Assembly: GCA_945901125.1 (NCBI GenBank)
Contig: CAMDKD010000064.1
Coordinates: 1 to 6,188, forward strand
Source of the DNA: Bordetella parapertussis
GTDB taxonomy: Bacteria; Pseudomonadota; Gammaproteobacteria; Burkholderiales; Burkholderiaceae_C
Direction: 5' to 3'
DNA: 6,188 bases
Of the stretch, positions 1-6,041 are shown in pieces. A program made the position numbers and the translations under genes. The notes beneath the pieces were generated by a model. That model searched no databases, had not been told where the DNA came from, and saw nothing but the letters and a program-made list of their open reading frames with translations. The number at the start of each line of letters is the position of its first letter. Within the stretch, counting starts at the first letter, position 1.

Positions 1-37
1 GCATCTTCATGCGCCTGACCTTGCCTAACATGTCCAT
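1..37 (-). CDS. istA: IstA transposase, N-terminal fragment (IS21 family)
   Basis: The visible residues are MDMLGKVRRMKM, which match the usual opening of IS21-family IstA transposases, just ahead of their helix-turn-helix. IstA is the DDE transposase that works with the ATPase IstB to move the element. I chose the ATG at 37 because an AAGGAG ribosome binding site (47-52 on the complementary strand) lies 9 nt upstream. An in-frame ATG at 46 touches that site and is less likely, although it would give an MIT- prefix often seen in annotations. Only 12 complete codons are in the window, so nothing can be said about the catalytic domain or whether the gene is intact. Confidence 0.72.
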   Translation of the reverse strand, partial: MDMLGKVRRMKM

Positions 38-88
38 GGTGATCATCTCCTTGTCCTGCCTAATAGTTAAGCAGGTGATTGAACACCC

Positions 89-141
89 TGGTCAATTTTG
101 AATCGGCACTACCCTCAATAAATGGTCAGTTTTCGGTCGGC
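89..141. repeat. Pair of IS21-type terminal repeats (89-107 and 123-141)
   Basis: TGGTCAATTTTGAATCGGC (89-107) and TGGTCAGTTTTCGGTCGGC (123-141) are direct repeats that agree at 15 of 19 positions and start 34 bp apart. IS21-family elements carry several such repeats at each end as transposase binding sites, and the arrangement here fits that use. The outer copy lies a few bases inside the inferred element edge. Confidence 0.75.
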
Positions 142-148
142 GTCAACA

Positions 149-1025
149 ACAAGCCCAGCAGCGTGGCATCGTCATGACCTTCGCACAGTTTCAGCACCCC
201 TGTTTTGTTTGGGCAGACCAGACACGGCTCAAACAAATCGTGATTAATTTGCTCTCTAACGCGATCAAATATAACCAACCAAACGGTCAAGTGAGCGTGG
301 AATACACCCTTTTGTCAACTGAACGTATTCGTGTCAGCTTCAAAGACACAGGTGCAGGTCTGACACCCGAGAAAATAGCGCAACTGTTTCAGCCGTTCAA
401 TCGCTTGGGACAAGAGGCTAGCAGCGTGGGTGGCACCGGCATTGGCCTGGTGGTAACCAAGCAATTGGTCGAACTGATGGGTGGTACTGTGGGTGTGGAC
501 AGCACAGTTGATGTCGGGAGTGTGTTTTGGGTTGAATTGCTAAGCACACCGGCACCCGAGTTCAAGGCCATAGCTCTTGAACATGCTGCGACCATGCCTG
601 TGGTTCGACCGATCGACGAACTTCAGAAGACTCTTTTGTACATTGAAGATAACGCTGCCAATATGAGGTTGGTTGAGCGCTTGATCGAGCGGCGCACAGA
701 TATCAAACTGCTTAAGGCGGTGGATGGACCGCAAGGCATAGCGTTAGCGAAAGCATCATTGCCGGACCTTATTTTGATGGACATCAACTTGCCGGGGATC
801 AGCGGCATTGACGCTTTGAAAGCGCTACGTGAAGATGTTTCCACAACGCACATACCCGTGGTGGCCCTGAGCGCAAATGCCATGTCGCGAGACATTGAAG
901 TAGGACGGCAGTTGGGTTTCTTTCGTTACATGACCAAGCCCATCGTGGTGGAAGAGTTCATGAACACCTTGGATTTGGCTTTTGAGTTAAGTCAAAAAAA
1001 TATCAGATCGCCCGAGTCCCCTTAA
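149..1025 (+). pseudogene. Hybrid histidine kinase, 5'-truncated by IS21: HATPase_c plus receiver domain remain
   Basis: This is the C-terminal part of a hybrid sensor kinase. Counting from the internal Met at 174, the ATP-binding domain has its N box around N25/N29, a G1 box DTGAGL at 58-63, an F box FQPF at 72-75 and a G2 box GGTGIGL at 86-92. A receiver domain follows (about 152-275) with acidic E158/D159, phospho-acceptor D203, S233 and K255, all expected for a working receiver. Kinase-like sequence starts at the IS boundary with residues QAQQRGI, upstream of Met 174. The sensor input and the phosphorylated-His dimerisation domain are therefore missing, and the fragment cannot autophosphorylate by the normal route. 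If translated from 174 it would be a 283-residue protein, but no ribosome binding site is visible there. It probably once signalled to the REC-cyclase gene that follows 75 bp downstream. Confidence 0.85.
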
Positions 1026-1100
1026 AAGTTTTGGTCTGGAATTTTTCATTCACTTGTATCAGCAGCGATTCCATCATTGCACTCATCAACGGAACAAACC

Positions 1101-2191
1101 ATGATCCCAACCTCAGCCGTCCTGAAGGCGAAACTGCTCATCGTGGACGATCAACTGGCTAATGTGCTGTTGCTTGAACGCTTGCTCAGCAGTGCTGGCT
1201 ATTGCGACATCTCCTCCACCCAAAATCCAAAGGAAGTAATAGATCTGCATCGACAATATAAATACGATCTGATACTGTTGGATCTGAATATGCCAGAGAT
1301 GGATGGTTTTCAAGTGATGGAGGGCCTCAAAGCCATAGAGCGCGAAGGCATCCTACCGGTTCTGGTCATCACTGCCCAGCCCAGCGAAAAATTGAGGGCC
1401 TTGAAGTTTGGTGCTTTAGACTTTTTGACAAAACCTTTCGACATTGCCGAAGTTTTAGCAAGGGTACAAAACCTGCTGCTGGTGCGCTTGTTGAATGTGG
1501 AGACCCAAAAACTTTATGAACAAGTTCTGGTGGAGCAAGACCTGTCTGTGGGCTGCTGCACAACATGTTGCCCCAGGCCATTGCAGACCGGCTGAAAGGT
1601 CGATCCAGACTCACGGCGGATCATCTCAGCCAAGCCATTGTGGACAGATACGCCAGTGTGACGGTGTTGTTCGGGGACATTGTGGGTTTTACGGCCTTTT
1701 CACAAACAGTCAGCCCCGAGATCATGGTGGGCGTGCTGAATGATCTCTTCACCCGCTTTGACCAGATTGCGGAGAATCACGGTCTTGAAAAAATCAAAAC
1801 TATTGGCGACTGTTATATGGCGGTAGCAGGTTTACCAGTAGCGGTACCGGACCATGCCGATCGCGTGGCTAACATGGCGATAGACATGCTGATCGCTATT
1901 GAGGACTTCAACGCGAGCAGTCAACACCCGATGAACATCCGGATCGGTATCAGCACGGGTGAAGCAGTTGCAGGAATTATTGGTAAGAATAAATTTCTCT
2001 ATGACCTGTGGGGCGACGTGGTCAACACCGCCAGCCGCATGGAGTCACATGGTATTGCGGGCAGGATACAGATGAGTGAATCTACACGCCAAGCTTTGAC
2101 CCGACCTTATTCGCTCGAGCACCGCGGTGTCATTGAAGTCAAAGGCAAAGGCGAGATGAGCACTTGGTTCTTGAACAGTCCTGTAAAATAG
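1101..2191 (+). pseudogene. Response regulator-adenylate cyclase fusion (REC + class III cyclase), frameshifted
   Basis: The first part, from ATG 1101, is a receiver domain with D16/D17, phospho-acceptor D61, T91 and K111, followed by a linker helix. It runs out of frame to a stop at 1593-1595. The second part, in the -1 frame and readable from about 1553, starts LLHNMLPQAIADRLK and is a complete class III nucleotide cyclase. Numbered from Met 1565, it has metal-binding D38 and D82, K78 and D147 at the purine-selecting positions, and N154 and R158. K78 and D147 are the adenylate cyclase pair rather than the Glu/Cys pair of guanylate cyclases, so the product should be cAMP. Restoring one base near 1548-1556 gives a continuous protein of about 363 residues. 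The start at 1101 is preferred over TTG 1077 because the receiver begins right after it. Phosphorylation by the upstream kinase probably controlled cyclase activity. Sequencing error is the main alternative to real inactivation. Confidence 0.85.
1548..1556 (+). other. Inferred one-base deletion (frameshift site)
   Basis: Receiver-linker sequence (...YEQVLVEQDLS) is read in one frame until about here. The conserved cyclase entry LLHNMLP is read one base back, from 1553. A single lost base in GTGGGCTGC explains it. There is no long homopolymer and no slippery heptamer, so programmed frameshifting is not supported. Confidence 0.7.
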
Positions 2192-2260
2192 CACCGTTGG
2201 CCACCCAACTTAGGCATTACCTACTCAAAAACCAATCTGCGATTGAAATGCATTCTGTCC

Positions 2261-2548
2261 ATGTCCATCAGCAAATTGATTAAACAAAAGGCTTTGACTG
2301 CCGGCGACATATCCCTTGTCATTCAATTGGCATGGGAAGACCGTACTTCCTTTGAGACCATACAAGAACGAGTCGGCCTGTCAGAGGCGCAGGTTATCAA
2401 CCTGATGCGGGCTGAATTAAAACCCGACTCATTCAGCCTATGGAGAAAACGGGTCAAAGGCAGAACTACCAAACATCGCGCCCTGAGACACCCGGATATG
2501 AAGTTCGATGATCGTCAGATTGCAGACCATCGCAGAGCAAATTGCTAA
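2261..2548 (+). CDS. TIGR03643 / DUF2805 family small protein of photolyase operons
   Basis: This 95-residue protein has unknown biochemical function. Its core (about residues 17-72) matches the TIGR03643/DUF2805 pattern: an AWEDRTSFETI segment, then a helix-turn-helix-like stretch GLSEAQVINLMRAELK, then a basic SLWRKRVKGRTTKH block. Family members are commonly found beside cryptochrome and photolyase genes, as here. The predicted helices and the basic patch would suit nucleic-acid binding, but that is inference. I chose ATG 2261; the frame is also open from a TTG at 2243, which would add six residues outside the conserved core. No strong ribosome binding site is visible for either start. The tail from residue 73 is rich in Arg, His and Asp and ends in Cys. 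The gene ends 26 nt before the next start and looks like the first gene of the operon. Confidence 0.8.
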   Translation: MSISKLIKQKALTAGDISLVIQLAWEDRTSFETIQERVGLSEAQVINLMRAELKPDSFSLWRKRVKGRTTKHRALRHPDMKFDDRQIADHRRANC

Positions 2549-2563
2549 ACACTGATTTTTATG

Positions 2564-2569
2564 AAGGAG
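2564..2569 (+). promoter_or_regulatory. Ribosome binding site AAGGAG deciding a GTG start
   Basis: AAGGAG lies 5 nt before GTG 2575 and is the best ribosome binding site in the operon. It argues for GTG 2575 as the start of the Cys-rich protein rather than the in-frame TTG at 2542, which lies inside the previous gene. Confidence 0.75.
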
Positions 2570-2574
2570 CTTAC

Positions 2575-2748
2575 GTGAGTGAAGACCAAAGGTGTTGTGG
2601 AACCGGTACTTGCATCATCAACGATGAAGGCGTTTGCTGGTGCGGCCAGGTTTGGGACGGCGAAAAAATGTGCATGCCAAAAGCCATGAAGAGTGATGAT
2701 CTTGCAGAAGATAAAAAAACAGTTGATAACACTCCCCTTTTGCGTTGA
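2575..2748 (+). CDS. Small Cys-rich protein, function unknown (possible metal binder)
   Basis: This 57-residue protein starts at GTG 2575 behind a strong AAGGAG. It has six cysteines in its first 33 residues (C7, C8, C13, C21, C23, C33), arranged CC-x4-C-x7-C-x-C-x9-C, with W22 and W27 between them, followed by a charged tail (KSDDLAEDKK). There is no signal peptide or membrane segment, so it should be cytoplasmic, where this Cys density suggests metal or iron-sulfur binding. I do not recognise a named family. It lies 26 nt after the TIGR03643 gene and 28 nt before DUF2256, co-directional with both, so a role with the photolyases is likely but unproven. The coding case rests on the ribosome binding site, the packed operon position and the patterned cysteines. 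Confidence 0.72.
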   Translation: MSEDQRCCGTGTCIINDEGVCWCGQVWDGEKMCMPKAMKSDDLAEDKKTVDNTPLLR

Positions 2749-2776
2749 TCAATTCATCAGTTTTATTGCCTGAGCT

Positions 2777-2950
2777 ATGGTGACAACACGGCCTTCCTTC
2801 AAGGGCAACAAACAAAACTTGCCGAGCAAGCCTTGTCAAGTTTGCGGACGTGACATGACTTGGCGCAAGTCATGGGCAAAGAATTGGCAGGAAGTAAAGT
2901 ACTGCTCAGAAGTTTGTCGAAAATCCAAAGCAAGCAGCAATAGCCAATGA
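2777..2950 (+). CDS. DUF2256 zinc-ribbon protein
   Basis: This 57-residue protein reads MVTTRPSFKGNKQNLPSK, then a CxxC (C20, C23), then DMTWRKSWAKNWQEVKYC and a CxxxC (C43, C47). The KGNK-x-LP lead, the WRK-x-W block and the paired cysteines are the DUF2256 signature. The four cysteines (CX2C-X19-CX3C) should bind one zinc. Family members are regularly encoded next to cryptochrome/photolyase genes; their role is not established. Basic and aromatic residues between the cysteine pairs could contact nucleic acid or the partner flavoprotein, which is inference. The start is bounded by an in-frame TGA at 2771-2773, so ATG 2777 (or GTG 2780) is the earliest possible. The stop overlaps the next start as ATGA at 2947-2950, so the two proteins are probably translationally coupled. 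Confidence 0.88.
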   Translation: MVTTRPSFKGNKQNLPSKPCQVCGRDMTWRKSWAKNWQEVKYCSEVCRKSKASSNSQ

Positions 2951-4467
2951 GTTACGCATTGGTCTGGTTCAAGCGGGATTTGCGCTGGCAAGACCATATG
3001 GCGCTGACGCAGGCCAGTCAGAACGGGCCGGTCAGGTGCATATACGTCATTGAGCCGGAACTATGGTTACAAGCTGACGCAGCACTTCAACACTTTGAGT
3101 TCATCCGCGAGTCCTTGCAAGACCTTGATACACATTTACGCAGTCTTGGCGGCCAGGTTGAAATCCACCACGGTGAATTAAGCGCTGTATTGACTCAGAT
3201 TTGGAGTGAAGCTCCATTCACGGGATTGTTTTCGCATGAAGAAACAGGCAATGGGTTTACCTTTTCGCGTGACCTGAAAGTTGCTCATTGGTGCAAAGAC
3301 CACGGCATACCTTGGCATGAATTTCCACAGTTTGGTGTGGTCAGACGCTTAAAGAGCCGCGACCTGTGGCAAAGCGCCTGGGAGCAGCACATGCGTTTGC
3401 CACCGTCAAACTTCGAATCATTGAGGTTTTGGCGTCCGGCAAACACCGGTGTTTTGGCGCTACATGCCCCGACGCATTTGAGGCACAACCCGCCACTGCG
3501 ACAACACGGGGGACGAACGCTTGCATTGAAAACACTTCACAGCTTTCTCAACGCGCGCAGCATTGGGTACAGAGGCGGCATATCCTCACCTGTGTCAGCC
3601 CCTGATGCATGCTCCCGTTTGTCGGCATATTTGACATACGGGTGCATCAGCATGCGCGAAGTGGTGCAGCAAACAAGATCCCACCTCGCTCAACTTCCGC
3701 CCCAGGCCAACCGTCACCGCGCCGGCTTGACTGCATTCATCAGTCGGCTTTATTGGCATTGTCATTTCATACAAAAGCTGGAGAGCGAACCAGCCATTGA
3801 ATGGCGAAATATGCACCGTGGCTACGATGGGCTTCGAGAGCAAGACTTCAACCTTGAATATTTTGAAGCCCTGAAAGACGCGAGAACAGGTTGGCCCATG
3901 GTGGATGCCTGCGTGACTATGCTGCGAGAAACCGGATGGCTGAACTTTCGCATGCGCGCCATGTTGGTCTCTGTGGCAGCTTACCCGCTTTGGCTGCACT
4001 GGCGTCCGGTTGGTGAATGGCTGGCCACACAATTCTTAGACTATGAGCCCGGGATTCATTGGAGCCAACTGCAAATGCAATCAGGCACCACGGGCATCAA
4101 CACCACACGCGTTTACAACCCGGTCAAGCAAGCCCAAGACCACGACCCGCACGGACAATTTGTCAAACGATGGTTGCCGCATATGAGGCACGTGCCACAA
4201 GCTTGGCTGTTTCAACCTTGGTTGATGCCGCAGCCCATGCACTCCCCTGACGGGATTTGCCTGGACATCATTCAACCCTTGGTGGACTTGGCCACCGCCA
4301 CACGCGAATCTAAACATCGCCTGCATCAGCTGCGACAAACCCCGGCGGTCAGAGCGGGTAAGAAGGAAGTGATTGACAAACATGCATCTCGTAAAACAAT
4401 GAACGCAAAGAGAAAACCACCTCTCAAGCAAAACGAAAACAAACAGCAGCTTGGATTTGACTTTTAG
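2947..4467 (+). CDS. Atypical FAD-binding photolyase/cryptochrome (FAD_binding_7 family)
   Basis: This 506-residue flavoprotein has the two-domain photolyase plan. An N-terminal alpha/beta domain (about 1-140, opening ALVWFKRDLRWQDH) corresponds to the antenna-cofactor domain. The helical FAD domain spans about 188-450, with GGRTLALKTLHSFL, SRLSAYLTYGCISMREV, FISRLYWHCHFI, RTGWPMVDACV, TGWLNFRMRAM and YNPVKQAQDHDPHG. It should bind FAD and act on UV-damaged DNA or as a blue-light receptor. Several residues used by E. coli CPD photolyase differ: E274 aligns with R267, N341 with F334, and the NNGGWQW segment is replaced by EPGIHWSQLQ. Only W359 of the Trp triad has a clear match (W352). Substrate therefore cannot be predicted. 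Residues 452-506 form a basic, probably disordered tail ending QLGFDF. The start overlaps DUF2256 by 4 nt without a clear ribosome binding site; the iron-sulfur photolyase gene begins 10 nt after the stop. Confidence 0.9.
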   Translation: MSYALVWFKRDLRWQDHMALTQASQNGPVRCIYVIEPELWLQADAALQHFEFIRESLQDLDTHLRSLGGQVEIHHGELSAVLTQIWSEAPFTGLFSHEETGNGFTFSRDLKVAHWCKDHGIPWHEFPQFGVVRRLKSRDLWQSAWEQHMRLPPSNFESLRFWRPANTGVLALHAPTHLRHNPPLRQHGGRTLALKTLHSFLNARSIGYRGGISSPVSAPDACSRLSAYLTYGCISMREVVQQTRSHLAQLPPQANRHRAGLTAFISRLYWHCHFIQKLESEPAIEWRNMHRGYDGLREQDFNLEYFEALKDARTGWPMVDACVTMLRETGWLNFRMRAMLVSVAAYPLWLHWRPVGEWLATQFLDYEPGIHWSQLQMQSGTTGINTTRVYNPVKQAQDHDPHGQFVKRWLPHMRHVPQAWLFQPWLMPQPMHSPDGICLDIIQPLVDLATATRESKHRLHQLRQTPAVRAGKKEVIDKHASRKTMNAKRKPPLKQNENKQQLGFDF

Positions 4468-4469
4468 GG
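4466..4469 (+). promoter_or_regulatory. Ribosome binding site AGGG for the iron-sulfur photolyase
   Basis: AGGG overlaps the TAG stop codon of the flavoprotein gene and sits 8 nt before ATG 4478. It supports that start and suggests that ribosomes finishing the upstream gene pass straight to this one. Confidence 0.5.
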
Positions 4470-4699
4470 TTCTGACTATGACAACATCCATTCGCCACCT
4501 GGTACTGGTCTTGGGCGATCAACTCGACGAAGACGCCTCAGCCTTCAGCGGCTTTGATCCGCAGCAAGATGCTGTGTGGATGGCCGAGGTGGACGAAGAA
4601 TCCACGCATGTGGTGTCGGCCAAGCAGCGGACCACGTTGTTCTTGAGTGCCATGCGGCATTTCGCAGCGGCCTTGCGCGACAAGGGATGGCAGGTTTTT

Positions 4700-4702
4700 T
4701 AG
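4700..4702 (+). other. Premature amber codon (TAG) in the photolyase frame
   Basis: TAG lies between ...KGWQVF and SELDAVDNRGS. The flanking coding sequence stays in the same frame on both sides, so this is a substitution rather than an indel. The aligned residue in Agrobacterium PhrB (recalled as GYRVRYTRIDD) is Tyr. Confidence 0.8.
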
Positions 4703-4720
4703 AGCGAGTTAGACGCGGTA

Positions 4721-4737
4721 GACAACCGGGGCAGCTT
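4721..4737 (+). repeat. 17-bp exact direct repeat, copy 1
   Basis: GACAACCGGGGCAGCTT occurs here and again at 5030-5046. The copies are 309 bp (103 codons) apart in the same reading frame, and both encode DNRGS. It may be coincidence of codon choice or a short gene-conversion patch. Confidence 0.7.
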
Positions 4738-5029
4738 GGCCGGGGAGCTTGAAAAAGCCTTGATCCTGTACCAACCCGACAAGCTCATCATGACCGCGCC
4801 TGGCGAGTGGCGTGTGCTGCAAAGCCTGCGTGCGGCTGCCGCAAAGCAAGAGCTGGTGTTAGAGCTTCGTGATGACACGCATTTTTTCAGCACGGTGCGT
4901 GATTTTGCGGCGCACGCAGCGGATCGCAAGCAAATCCGCTTGGAATATTTCTACCGTGAACTCCGCCTGAAAACCGGCTTGTTGATGGATGGCAAAAAAC
5001 CCATCGGCGGACAGTGGAATTTTGATGCC

Positions 5030-5046
5030 GACAACCGGGGCAGCTT
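5030..5046 (+). repeat. 17-bp exact direct repeat, copy 2
   Basis: This is the second copy of GACAACCGGGGCAGCTT. It lies in the WNFDADNRGSFGKQGPG segment of the iron-sulfur photolyase; the DNR part of this segment is family-typical. Confidence 0.7.
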
Positions 5047-5997
5047 TGGCAAACAAGGACCTGGCATATTGCCGCCACCCGTGCGCTTCACCCCGGACGA
5101 CACCACGCAACGCGTCATGACCTTGGTTAATAAGCATTTTACTCACCACCCCGGCTCGCTAGCGCAGTTCGGCTGGCCGGTCTCACGTGCACAAGCTTTG
5201 CTTGCATTAGATAATTTTGTGGCACACCGACTGCCAAGCTTTGGCCTCTACCAAGACGCTATGTGGGAGGGCGAGGTATGGCTTTACCACTCGCATCTTT
5301 CAAGCGCGCTCAACTTGAAGTTGCTCAACCCTAGGGAAGTCTGCGACGCTGCCCTCAAAGCGTACCACGACGGGCGCGCTCCTTTGCAAGCCGTAGAAGG
5401 TTTTGTGCGGCAGATATTAGGATGGCGTGAATACGTGCGCGGCATCTACTGGACCCACATGCCGGAGTACCTGGAGCTCAATACTTCGAACGCGCAGGCT
5501 ACGCTGCCAGACTTTTATTGGACGGGGCAAACCGACATGGCTTGTTTGCGCGACGCGATTGTGCAAACGCTGAGCCACGGCTATGCCCACCATATTCAGC
5601 GCTTGATGGTGACCGGTCTTTACGCCTTGTTGCTAGGGGTCGCGCCTAAACAAGTACATGCCTGGTATTTAGGTGTTTATGTGGATGCAGTTGAATGGGT
5701 AGAGCTGCCCAACACATTGGGCATGAGTCAATTTGCTGATGGCGGCTTGATGGCCAGCAAGCCCTATGTGGCCAGCGGCAAATACATTGACCGCATGAGC
5801 AACCATTGCAAAGCTTGCAAATTCAACCCCGCAGAATCAACAGGCGACACCGCCTGCCCTTTCACTACCCTGTATTGGGATTACTTGAACCGGCACGCAG
5901 ACAGTCTGGCAAAAAATCCTCGAATGCTGATGCAGTTGAAAAATCTCAACAGACTTACAGATGAAAATAAAAAACTGATTAGCGAACAATCCCGAAA

Positions 5998-6014
5998 GCA
6001 CCGTATGTCGGTGC
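5998..6014. other. Perfect 6-bp inverted repeat at the end of the photolyase gene
   Basis: GCACCG (5998-6003), loop TATGT, CGGTGC (6009-6014) can form a hairpin within the last codons of the gene. No T run follows on the + strand, so it is not a classical terminator. On the minus strand the hairpin is followed by TTTCGGGA, which is only weakly terminator-like. Confidence 0.3.
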
Positions 6015-6041
6015 AATGAACTGCATTAAGAAACCATGAAT

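Larger units (their letters stand above)
1..148 (-). mobile_element. Terminus of an IS21-family insertion sequence (istA-proximal end)
   Basis: Read on the minus strand, the element begins TGTTGACGCCGACCG at about 148, in keeping with the TG...CA ends of IS21-family elements. It then carries two diverged terminal repeats and the start of an istA gene that runs off the window. The boundary is set at 148 because host kinase coding sequence (residues QAQQRGI) begins immediately after it. It could be at 151, because the sequence CAACAACA at the junction makes the edge ambiguous. The partner end and the target duplication are outside the window. Confidence 0.8.
4478..6019 (+). pseudogene. Iron-sulfur (6-4) photolyase/cryptochrome (PhrB / FeS-BCP class), interrupted by in-frame TAG
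   Basis: The gene is full length for the family (514 codons including the stop), with one in-frame TAG at codon 75 (4700-4702). PhrB-class enzymes use FAD, a lumazine antenna and a [4Fe-4S] cluster to repair (6-4) photoproducts or sense light. The start carries the family motif LVLVLGDQL. Downstream are GEWRVL, LEYFYRELRLKTGLLMDG, GGQWNFDADNR, YAHHIQRLMVTG, YLGVYVDAVEWVELPN and MSQFADGG. Cluster ligands are C356, C444, C447 and C460, spaced 88, 3 and 13, the same as the Agrobacterium PhrB ligands (350, 438, 441, 454, from memory). H371/H372 match the active-site HH pair, and W348, W396 and Y397 match its electron-transfer residues. The TAG replaces the Tyr found in PhrB (VRY-x3-D), one base from TAC or TAT. 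Without read-through only 74 residues are made. Internal restart at TTG 4736 would lose part of the antenna domain. Real nonsense mutation, sequencing error and amber suppression are all possible. Confidence 0.9.

Noticed and set aside
55..95. istA promoter (TTGACC at about 92-87 and TTAACT near 68-63, minus strand)
   Set aside because: The spacing of about 19 bp and the poor -10 match make it too weak to annotate.
1077..1100. TTG 1077 as the start of the receiver-cyclase
   Set aside because: ATG 1101 sits just before the receiver core and the extra residues look non-conserved. Neither start has a strong ribosome binding site.
1545..1560. Programmed -1 frameshift joining receiver and cyclase
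   Set aside because: There is no X-XXY-YYZ heptamer and no obvious downstream stem. A one-base deletion or read error is more likely.
2196..2209. GTTGG-CCAC-CCAAC hairpin after the cyclase as a terminator
   Set aside because: The stem is only 5 bp and is not followed by a T run.
2192..2260. Promoter for the photolyase operon in the gap before the TIGR03643 gene
   Set aside because: I could find no convincing -35/-10 pair, ECF sigma site or MerR/LitR-type operator; any promoter here is unrecognised.
3595..4032. Long antisense open frames within the flavoprotein gene (3595-4032 and 4081-4491 on the minus strand)
   Set aside because: They have low-complexity, His/Pro/Arg-rich translations with no family motif and no ribosome binding site, and they lie opposite a strongly supported gene.
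4691..4702. T6 run before the TAG as a slippage or frameshift site that bypasses the stop
   Set aside because: The coding frame is the same before and after the TAG, so a single slip would move out of the correct frame. A substitution explains the data better.
4736..6019. A separate 427-residue gene starting at TTG 4736
   Set aside because: It continues the upstream frame exactly, and the two parts together make one full-length PhrB-class protein. There is no ribosome binding site at 4736.
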